Assembly (NCBI GenBank): GCA_013815395.1
Contig: JACDGH010000153.1
Location: forward strand, 1-6,423
Direction of reading: 5' to 3'
From: Parachlamydiaceae bacterium
Lineage (GTDB): Bacteria; Chlamydiota; Chlamydiia; Chlamydiales; Parachlamydiaceae
Length of the DNA stretch: 6,423 bases
Shown here one piece after another: positions 1 to 4,398 of the stretch. The notes under the pieces were generated by a model. The model searched no databases. It saw nothing but the letters and a program-made list of their open reading frames with translations, and was not told the DNA's origin. The position numbers and the translations under genes were made by a program. Positions within the stretch are counted from its first letter, which is position 1. Each line of letters begins with the position of its first letter.

Positions 1-1132
1 GACTAAAGCTGTATTGGCCTTAGTCAAAAAAATCCGCTCAGAATTGCACCATCCAATTATTGTATTTTCAACGACTACGGAAACGGGGTATGTTGAAGCG
101 TGTCGTAGCATTGTAGCTGATTACCACGTGTACTTGCCTTTCGACTTTGGTTGGGTCATTCGTGCTATCATTCGACGCACTGCACCTGATCTCGTGGTCC
201 TTTGCGAATCGGATTTTTGGTACAACTTCATTTCGGCTGCCAAGAAATACGGTGCGAATGTCATATTAGTGAATGGTAAAATTTCAACAAGATCTTTAGA
301 AAGATTTAAGAAAATCCCTCTCTTTACCAAATCACTTTTTGGCTGCATTGATTTATTTTGCGTGCAGAGCAATCTTTACCGTCAGCGCTTTTTAGACTTA
401 GGAATTCCACCGGAAAAAATTGAAGTTACCGGCAACATGAAATTCGATGGCGATTATTCAAAATTACCCGCAGCCCAGCTGGCTGCATGGCGGCGGGAGT
501 TGGGGGTGGGAGCAGATGATCCTGTAGTGGTGGTTGGATCATCACATAATCCTGAAGAAACTTTATTATTAAAAGTAATGGCTGACGTATGGCAGAAATT
601 TCCGAACGTTAAAGTCATGATTGTGCCCAGGCATCCGGAACGATTTAATGAAGTGGCTGGTATTCTTCAGAAAAATAACATTAACTTCCGCAGGTTAAGT
701 CAGAAAAAGCATGAAGATAAAAGCGGGATCCCTGTCATTTTAATTGATGCTATGGGCTTATTGCGCAAATGCTATCAATTAGCTGATATTGCCATCGTAG
801 CTGGGAGTTATACATCTAAGGTGGGTGGGCATAATATTCTAGAGCCATCGTGGTATGGGGTGCCAGTTATTTTTGGGCCTTACATGCATAGCCAACCTGA
901 TCTATTGGAGTTAGTGAAAGAGTATCGGGCCGGTCTGCAAGTTTCGATTGAGGAATTGCCAAATGCGTTAGTGAACTTACTTAGCCAACCAAATGAGTGT
1001 AAGTTGTTGAGTGAGGCAGGTTTGCGACTTTCCGGTGATATACATGGAGCGACTGGGAAAACGTGGGAGCACATTAAGCGATATAAAATATCAAAGAAAA
1101 AAAGCCCCTTGAGAGTGACTGAAAGGGTCTAG
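1..1132 (+). CDS. waaA: 3-deoxy-D-manno-octulosonic acid (Kdo) transferase, 5'-truncated by window edge
   Basis: This enzyme transfers Kdo from CMP-Kdo to lipid A precursor at the cytoplasmic face of the inner membrane; chlamydial versions (gseA) can add several Kdo units. Only the last 376 codons are present. The frame is open from base 2 and begins T-K-A-V, which fits directly after the family's SVGE motif, so the TTG at 14 is an internal codon and the true start lies upstream. Counting T as residue 1, visible family blocks are CESDFW (68-73, the ETELW-like site), GSSHNPEE (179-186), VPRHPERF (208-215), DAMG (249-252), AGSY (267-270) and GGHNILEP (275-282) followed by the FGPYMHS donor-domain segment. 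This is the GT-B fold order of WaaA, and full-length enzymes are about 420-435 residues. The last ~20 residues are basic and poorly conserved. The stop is TAG at 1130-1132. The family assignment is firm; how many Kdo units it adds cannot be read from the sequence. Confidence 0.96.
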   Translation, partial: TKAVLALVKKIRSELHHPIIVFSTTTETGYVEACRSIVADYHVYLPFDFGWVIRAIIRRTAPDLVVLCESDFWYNFISAAKKYGANVILVNGKISTRSLERFKKIPLFTKSLFGCIDLFCVQSNLYRQRFLDLGIPPEKIEVTGNMKFDGDYSKLPAAQLAAWRRELGVGADDPVVVVGSSHNPEETLLLKVMADVWQKFPNVKVMIVPRHPERFNEVAGILQKNNINFRRLSQKKHEDKSGIPVILIDAMGLLRKCYQLADIAIVAGSYTSKVGGHNILEPSWYGVPVIFGPYMHSQPDLLELVKEYRAGLQVSIEELPNALVNLLSQPNECKLLSEAGLRLSGDIHGATGKTWEHIKRYKISKKKSPLRVTERV

Positions 1133-1144
1133 TTGATTTTTTTT
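1103..1144 (+). terminator. Possible weak intrinsic terminator at waaA 3' end
   Basis: A short stem pairs CCCTT (1106-1110) with AAGGG (1123-1127). It extends past one mismatch to A1103-G1104 with C1129-T1130, around a 12-base loop, and eight T residues follow at 1137-1144. The stem overlaps the last codons and stop of waaA. The T run starts several bases after the stem, so this is a weak candidate, but nothing better lies between waaA and the tRNA genes. Confidence 0.35.
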
Positions 1145-1166
1145 GCTTGAAGGCTTTGTATTTTGG

Positions 1167-1195
1167 TTGTTTGAAATTAAGCATTTTGATAAGAT
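1167..1195 (+). promoter_or_regulatory. Candidate sigma70-type promoter for the tRNA pair
   Basis: TTGTTT (1167-1172) and TAAGAT (1190-1195) are separated by 17 bases, matching consensus -35 and -10 boxes at three and four of six positions. Transcription would start near 1202, about 28 bases before the first tRNA, which is a normal leader for a processed tRNA transcript. An alternative -35 box, TTGAAA at 1171-1176, would leave only 13 bases of spacing. The evidence is position and resemblance only. Confidence 0.4.
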
Positions 1196-1229
1196 CATTG
1201 TTTCGAAAGCACGATAAGTGACTGGTTGA

Positions 1230-1302
1230 CGCGGGGTGGAGCAGTGGTTAGCTCGTTGGGCTCATAACCCAAAGGCCGGAGGTTCGAATCCTTCCCCCGC
1301 TA
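1230..1302 (+). tRNA. Initiator tRNA-fMet (anticodon CAT, 1263-1265)
   Basis: A full cloverleaf of 73 bases can be folded, without an encoded CCA tail. Its initiator marks are an unpaired first base (C1 opposite T72), an A11-T24 pair in the D stem, and three consecutive G-C pairs at the base of the anticodon stem (GGG/CCC around loop CTCATAA). The acceptor stem pairs GCGGGG (2-7) with CCCCGC (66-71), and the T arm has loop TTCGAAT closed by a five-pair stem with one G-T wobble. Position 72 is T, where E. coli has A; either base leaves the 1-72 pair open, which formylation and initiation need. It lies 18 bases upstream of a second CAT tRNA and is probably co-transcribed with it. Confidence 0.95.
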
Positions 1303-1320
1303 TTTTTTAAATGTCTCTCT

Positions 1321-1393
1321 GGCGGCATAGCTCAGTCGGTAGAGCAACGGAATCATAATCCGTCCGTCGTCGGTTCAAATCCGGCTGCCGCTA
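1321..1393 (+). tRNA. Elongator tRNA-Met (anticodon CAT, 1354-1356)
   Basis: A 73-base cloverleaf with no encoded CCA. The acceptor stem GGCGGCA pairs with TGCCGCT (G1-T72 wobble), the D arm is the standard AGCTCAGTCGGTAGAGC, the anticodon stem ACGGA/TCCGT closes loop ATCATAA, and the T arm is GTCGG/CCGGC around TTCAAAT. Position 1 is in the acceptor stem and the anticodon stem lacks the triple G-C, so it is not an initiator. A CAT anticodon could also belong to the tRNA-Ile2 whose C34 is modified to lysidine. The GGCGGC...GCCGC acceptor resembles elongator Met tRNAs of many bacteria, so Met is preferred but not proven. Confidence 0.9.
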
Positions 1394-1405
1394 AGCTCGA
1401 TTCTT

Positions 1406-1439
1406 AACCCTTTACAAGGTAACTTGTGAAGGGTTTTTT
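1406..1439 (+). terminator. Intrinsic terminator of the tRNA operon
   Basis: A 13-pair stem joins 1406-1418 to 1423-1435, with one G-T wobble (T1413-G1428) and a four-base GTAA loop. The downstream arm runs into six T residues (1434-1439). It begins 13 bases after the second tRNA, which is the right place for a rho-independent terminator ending the tRNA transcript. Confidence 0.85.
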
Positions 1440-1450
1440 GTTTTCTAAAA

Positions 1451-1632
1451 TTTATCAAATAAATATACTCAATTGCTTCTACATTTGCATCGTTGAAATT
1501 AGTAAGTTTTACAAAAAAGCAATTAATGCTTCACTTGTTTCAAAAAATAAAGGTCAACAATCTTCTTTCGACGCAACGCGTTTTGAGTGCGCAGCTCCTG
1601 CTGCGCTTTGCTAACGCATTAGAAGTCGTCGA
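1451..1632 (+). pseudogene. Decayed fragment (copy A) of the 1905-3182 gene family
   Basis: Bases 1481-1632 align without gaps to 3677-3828 (copy B) at about 93% identity (10 mismatches in 152, counted by eye), and 1451-1470 are identical to 3594-3613. Between these two blocks copy A has 10 bases where B has 63, so A carries a 53-bp deletion relative to B. One frame reads CIVEISKFYKKAINASLVSKN, which aligns with residues 87-107 of the intact protein at 1905 (VIGELSLYCKKSINASSCLKN). After KN the family resemblance stops, and the frame ends at 1612-1614 behind a cysteine- and alanine-rich tail shared only with copy B. No start or ribosome site makes this a credible gene. Confidence 0.7.
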
Positions 1633-1659
1633 TCATCTGACCGCACTTCGTAAAGTGCG
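1589..1659. repeat. Two short perfect hairpins in the copy A region
   Basis: The first hairpin is GCGCAGC (1589-1595) with GCTGCGC (1600-1606) around TCCT. The second is CGCACTT (1642-1648) with AAGTGCG (1653-1659) around CGTA. Neither is followed by a T run, so they are not intrinsic terminators. The first is also present in copy B (3785-3802), where the one base change inside the stem turns a G-C pair into G-T. The second lies just outside the region shared with copy B. The function is unknown. Confidence 0.5.
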
Positions 1660-1839
1660 TCGGCGGCATTGAACCACCCTTAAATTCAGGAAATCTATTG
1701 AAGCAGAATACGATGATTTCGCAATAAAGAGTTTAGCTGTATCTTTTTATATAAAATTATACTATTTTTATTTGATATATAAAATATCGCTTGGTTTATT
1801 GTTAATTTATTAGAAAATTAAAATAATTGTAAATTTAAT
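1633..1839. other. Intergenic, increasingly AT-rich, no gene recognised
   Basis: After the second hairpin (1642-1659) comes about 80 bases of ordinary composition. One frame, from about 1680 to 1750, reads as polar protein-like sequence (KFRKSIEAEYDDFAIKSLA) before turning to low-complexity A/T; it has no start or family match and could be a relic. From 1740 the DNA is nearly all A and T and leads into the promoter of the next gene. Confidence 0.5.
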
Positions 1840-1868
1840 TTGTATTTAATTATAAATTTATATATAAT
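1840..1868 (+). promoter_or_regulatory. Candidate sigma70-type promoter for the 425-residue membrane protein
   Basis: TTGTAT (1840-1845) and a perfect TATAAT (1863-1868) are separated by 17 bases. A start near 1875 would give a leader of about 30 bases to the ATG at 1905. The surrounding DNA is so AT-rich that chance -10 matches are common, but the spacing, both boxes and the distance to the gene fit together. Confidence 0.5.
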
Positions 1869-1890
1869 AATTTTTTATTATTAAAAAATA

Positions 1891-1896
1891 AAAGGA
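1891..1896 (+). promoter_or_regulatory. Shine-Dalgarno site AAAGGA
   Basis: AAAGGA lies eight bases before the ATG at 1905, near-ideal spacing. It supports that ATG as the start of the downstream gene. Confidence 0.75.
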
Positions 1897-1904
1897 AAAT
1901 ATTT

Positions 1905-3182
1905 ATGCAAGTATCAATACCAATCCCTGGATATGCAGCAAATGACTGTTTGTATCGGTTTGCAAATTGGGGAGATGAAAAAATAAAAAAAAATTTAGGT
2001 GATGCTCCTGCCAAGCCAAATGATGCAAATGAAAAATATAATCATGGTAGTATTTTTAAGGCAGATATTAAGCATTATATTAACACTTCTTTTTACCGTT
2101 TAAAAGAAACTCCAATTTCACTTGTCCAAAGTATTACAAATATTGTTGCTTCCCCATTTGCTGTAATCGGCGAGCTCAGCCTGTATTGCAAAAAATCAAT
2201 TAATGCTTCCTCTTGTTTAAAAAATATTTGTTGTGTTCCTTATCATATTATTGATCATACCTTTTGTTCGATCTTGTATGTTGGGAAGGCAGTGAATGAA
2301 ATTGTATCCGCTGCTTCAATTGGAGTAGGTTTTTTAACATGGCATGGTGGCGAACGCTTGGTTCGAGCAATAAAAGGACCTGCTGACACTGTTCTATCAG
2401 ATCGGCATGAAATTCGAGATATAGTCTATCGCTCGATTGGAATAACTATATTAGCTGCTGCAGCTGTTTTCATTCCTGTTCCACCAATTCAAATGATTGC
2501 GCTTCCCATTATTTTGGGGTCAATATATGGAATCCTCAATAATCAGTTTACTGTGCGAGAGTGTCCAGAGTACTATACAATGGGTCATTATTATGATGGA
2601 ACAGATTTGAAAGGGCATGCTATAAAAACTAATAATGTGATAATCAAGCCAATTGTTACCGGGTGCTATGCTTCGACAACTGTTGCAAAATTAGCTGGCG
2701 TGATTGTTGCTGCTGCTGGACGGCTTCCCTATACTGCAGCAGCCCTACCTGTGCCTTATGCTGCCATGATGATTGGGGGAATTAGTCTTGTGTCTCTTGT
2801 CGCAGCTCATATATGTTCAAAACTTAAAAAGAAATCGATTCAAACACAATTGGATGAATATGCTGCCTTGACGGGTATGCAATGGTCGGATAATTATCGC
2901 GATATGAAATGGAGCGACCTTATAGAGGCACGACAAAAAGATATTGAAGCAAGACGAGAAGAGTTTGCCTCAGATATACATTTATTGGAAAAATTTAACA
3001 ATACGCTTCAGGATTTAACAAAGAGTATTGAATCTAACATTCTCAATTCAGATATGCCAATAAAACATATCGTGGGATGGCAAGCTAATAATACCCGCAA
3101 CAGCACAGGTTATCTTTTTGCAGGTGGCGGAACTTTAGCTATTGCCATTTCAACTGTGTTTTTAAGAATTTTTGCTCTTTAA
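1905..3182 (+). CDS. Hypothetical membrane protein (425 aa), lineage-specific family
   Basis: I do not recognise a named family. The ATG is supported by AAAGGA eight bases upstream and by a promoter at 1840-1868; no signal peptide is evident. The N-terminal ~60 residues are polar. Residues ~71-95 and ~130-146 are moderately hydrophobic. Strong hydrophobic blocks lie at ~177-211, split by a PVPP turn (191-194), and at ~258-303, two lobes separated by a short R-L-P-Y stretch; a third is at the C-terminus (~402-425). Between ~305 and 385 is a charged, likely helical or coiled-coil region (EARQKDIEARREEF, 341-354). Paired hydrophobic lobes without a signal peptide recall chlamydial inclusion-membrane (Inc) proteins. 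That would suggest type III export into a host membrane, but this is inference only. The N-terminal third (residues ~56-107) recurs as broken copies at 1451-1632, 3594-3850 and 3920-3992, so this is the one intact local member of a duplicating family. Confidence 0.8.
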   Translation: MQVSIPIPGYAANDCLYRFANWGDEKIKKNLGDAPAKPNDANEKYNHGSIFKADIKHYINTSFYRLKETPISLVQSITNIVASPFAVIGELSLYCKKSINASSCLKNICCVPYHIIDHTFCSILYVGKAVNEIVSAASIGVGFLTWHGGERLVRAIKGPADTVLSDRHEIRDIVYRSIGITILAAAAVFIPVPPIQMIALPIILGSIYGILNNQFTVRECPEYYTMGHYYDGTDLKGHAIKTNNVIIKPIVTGCYASTTVAKLAGVIVAAAGRLPYTAAALPVPYAAMMIGGISLVSLVAAHICSKLKKKSIQTQLDEYAALTGMQWSDNYRDMKWSDLIEARQKDIEARREEFASDIHLLEKFNNTLQDLTKSIESNILNSDMPIKHIVGWQANNTRNSTGYLFAGGGTLAIAISTVFLRIFAL

Positions 3183-3250
3183 ATTATAAGCAGAAGAGCT
3201 GGCAATTGCGGCCATTTGTTGTTCAATAGAATTTTTTTCTTGCTGGCTAT
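3162..3250 (-). pseudogene. Possible reverse-strand coding relic
   Basis: Read on the minus strand, this stretch gives natural-looking polar protein (SQQEKNSIEQQMAAIASS, then AYNLKSKNS and a stop), overlapping the last codons of the forward gene by 21 bases. Further upstream in this frame the sequence enters the perfect palindrome at 3251-3318, so any earlier part of the gene is lost or replaced. I see no start, promoter or family match. It may be a relic or chance. Confidence 0.2.
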
Positions 3251-3318
3251 TATCATTTTTATGGTTCTTGGGAATTATGCCGACGTCGGCATAATTCCCA
3301 AGAACCATAAAAATGATA
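3251..3318. repeat. Perfect 68-bp palindrome (two 34-bp arms, no spacer)
   Basis: Bases 3251-3284 are the exact reverse complement of 3285-3318; the centre is CGAC|GTCG and the symmetry breaks on both sides immediately outside. Each arm reads outward from the centre GTCGGCATAATTCCCAAGAA and then CCATAAAAATGATA. In RNA this would form one very long hairpin, but no T run follows, so it is not a typical intrinsic terminator, although it lies 69 bases after the stop of the upstream gene and could end or stabilise its transcript. It may equally be two inverted ends of a mobile element joined head to head. I cannot match the arm to a named insertion sequence. Because it is palindromic it yields the same translation (GNYADVGIIPKNH) on both strands, which creates spurious reading frames. 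Confidence 0.95.
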
Positions 3319-3336
3319 TAATATTGAGTTCGGATA

Positions 3337-3407
3337 TGTATCAACAAGAAGGGCAGCTCTATGCTGATCTGGGATTGTATGACAATTCTATTCCGTCATT
3401 GCTTTAA
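3337..3407 (+). pseudogene. Short coding relic (23 codons)
   Basis: ATG at 3337 opens a frame reading MYQQEGQLYADLGLYDNSIP, then SLL and a stop at 3405-3407. The L-Y-x-D-L-G-x-Y-D-x-S-I spacing resembles part of a tetratricopeptide repeat helix pair, but the piece is too short to assign. It follows the palindrome directly and has no convincing ribosome site, so it is probably the leftover of a larger gene. Confidence 0.25.
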
Positions 3408-3430
3408 CAAAGGAAGAATAAGTTATAGGA

Positions 3431-3517
3431 ATGGGCACTGGGTATACTATCGACATGAAGACTCAAGCCTTTACATTGATTGAAGCCGATGATCCTTTTA
3501 TAGCTACTTTTGCTTAA
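3431..3517 (+). pseudogene. Short broken reading frame (28 codons), possible N-terminal relic
   Basis: ATG at 3431 gives MGTGYTIDMKTQAFTLIEAD and a few more residues before a TAA at 3515-3517. In another frame, bases 3538-3588 read IKINAEEKIQFLNRRL and stop, which suggests the original frame was shifted. The MGTGYTID opening looks like a real protein N-terminus, but I cannot name the family with confidence. An AGGA sits almost against the ATG, too close to be a good ribosome site. Confidence 0.3.
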
Positions 3518-3593
3518 GGATATCCCAAGATTTTTTCATTAAGATCAATGCTGAGGAAAAAATTCAATTTCTAAACCGCAGGCTTTAATGGCG

Positions 3594-3850
3594 TTTATCA
3601 AATAAATATACTCTCAATGTATTACTCAAAAAGTACTTTACGTTTAAAAGAGACACATATCCACAACTTTGCAAATACATTTGCATCGTTGAAATTAATA
3701 AGTTTTGCAAAAAAGCAATTAATGCTACCCTTGTTTCAAAAAATAAAGGTCAACAATCTTGTTTCGACGCAATGCGCTTGGAGTGCGCAGCTCCTGCTGT
3801 GCTTTGCTAACGCATTAGAAGTCATCGAACCTCTTGAACGTACTTCTTAG
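3594..3850 (+). pseudogene. Decayed, frameshifted fragment (copy B) of the 1905-3182 gene family
   Basis: One frame from ATG 3617 reads LRLKETHIHNFANTF (from about 3644), matching the RLKETPISLVQSITN segment (residues 65-79) of the intact protein. The relationship then jumps to a different frame, reading ICIVEINKFCKKAINATLVS, matching residues 86-105 (AVIGELSLYCKKSINASSCL). A frameshift plus lost bases therefore separates two blocks that are contiguous in the intact gene. The stretch 3677-3828 is about 93% identical to copy A at 1481-1632, including a tail beyond the family match. The open frame that runs through to the stop at 3848-3850 leaves the homologous frame and is not a real gene. Confidence 0.7.
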
Positions 3851-3919
3851 GCTGGCAGGTAATAGATCCGGGCTGAAGGTACTTGATCAGCTGAGCTAAA
3901 AGTGAAAATTTAGTAAAGA
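3851..3919. other. Short spacer between copies B and D
   Basis: These bases of mixed composition show no reading frame, RNA fold or repeat that I can support. They separate two fragments of the same gene family. Confidence 0.5.
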
Positions 3920-3992
3920 ATGCATTATGTTAATATTTTTTTTTACTGTTTAAAAGAGACGCCAATTTCACTTGTCCAAAGTATTGCAAATA
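3920..3992 (+). pseudogene. Truncated fragment (copy D) of the 1905-3182 gene family
   Basis: Bases 3922-3992 align without gaps to 2072-2142 of the intact gene (8 mismatches in 71, counted by eye). The translation is in the same frame: MHYVNIFFYCLKETPISLVQ versus KHYINTSFYRLKETPISLVQ. Similarity ends abruptly at 3992/3993, where the sequence becomes the reverse-strand IS110-type remnant, so this is a clean recombination or insertion junction. An in-frame stop follows about 12 codons later. Confidence 0.75.
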
Positions 3993-4222
3993 AGGACTCT
4001 CAAGCGTTTTCTAATTTCTGGGCTCGTTGACTTGTGGAAAGCAGGGCGAGAGTAGACGGCCTGCCGACTCTCTTTCAGGGCCTTCTCGAACGGTAGATAG
4101 GCCTTATCGATCTGACTTACGCAGCTGAAATAGAGCAAAAGATCTATCGTCGCTAATGTCTCAACGCCCCCTTCTTCCAATTTCTGTAAATACTCAAAAA
4201 TCAATTTATAACAAGCTACCAA
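3993..4222 (-). pseudogene. IS110-family transposase fragment (IS116/IS110/IS902 C-terminal domain), degenerate
   Basis: The minus-strand frame runs from a TTG at 4222 down to a stop in copy D at 3968. Its core resembles the C-terminal Transposase_20 domain of IS110-family recombinases: GVETLATIDLLL, then VSQIDKAYLPFE in place of the usual Q-x-x-A-Y-x-G-L-x-P, then LKESRQAVYSRPAFHKS and SPEIRKRL in place of the usual ESG-x-S-x-x-x-x-x-x-x-K-x-G-x-x-x-L-R-x-x-LY. Several otherwise conserved Gly residues are replaced, and the protein stops at RKRL, before the final helices. The N-terminal DEDD RuvC-like catalytic domain is absent; beyond 4222 the DNA is plain A/T. The last ~8 codons come from copy D read backwards. 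This is a dead remnant, assigned from motif memory rather than a search. Confidence 0.65.
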
Positions 4223-4398
4223 AAAAACAAATTAAAAACAAATTAATTATTTAAAATAATTTATTGTAATTTGCTTCATATTTATATTTTTATTTGTAAT
4301 AATGAATTTATAAGGTTTGTTAATTTACTGAGATTGATTATTTAACTTTAATTATCATTTAGTTTTTTACGAATAAGTAATTACAAAAGTGAGACATT
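4223..4398. other. AT-rich intergenic leader of the large downstream gene
   Basis: This stretch is almost entirely A and T and contains no gene. TTGTTA (4317-4322) followed 18 bases later by TTTAAC (4341-4346) is the best promoter-like pair I see, but both boxes are poor and this composition gives many chance matches. Before the ATG at 4399 there is only GTGAG (4389-4393), a weak ribosome site. An in-frame TGA at 4390-4392 closes the frame upstream, so translation cannot start earlier in this frame. Confidence 0.5.

Noticed and set aside
14..1132. TTG at 14 as the start of the Kdo transferase
   Set aside because: The frame is open upstream to base 2 and reads T-K-A-V, which continues the conserved SVGE region of WaaA; the real start is outside the window.
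1426..1614. 62-codon forward frame beginning inside the tRNA terminator
   Set aside because: The ATG-like start lies in the terminator stem with no ribosome site. The protein-like part is explained as a decayed family fragment.
1740..1890. AT-rich stretch as a replication origin or DnaA box cluster
   Set aside because: I see no TTATCCACA-type boxes or repeated units; the composition matches other intergenic DNA in the window (for example 4223-4398).
3251..3318. Palindrome as a standard rho-independent terminator
   Set aside because: No T run follows either arm, there is no loop, and the stem is far longer than usual; a role in termination is possible but not shown.
3162..3407. Two opposite-strand small proteins sharing the segment FMVLGNYADVGIIPKNHKND
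   Set aside because: The shared segment is produced by the perfect palindrome, which translates identically on both strands; neither frame has a good start site.
3617..3850. 77-codon forward frame as a real small gene
   Set aside because: It leaves the homologous frame halfway (frameshift relative to the intact gene at 1905) and has no ribosome site; called a pseudogene.
1451..3992. Copies A, B and D as a CRISPR array
   Set aside because: There are only a few unequal copies of 70-180 bases with no regular spacers; they match part of a protein gene.
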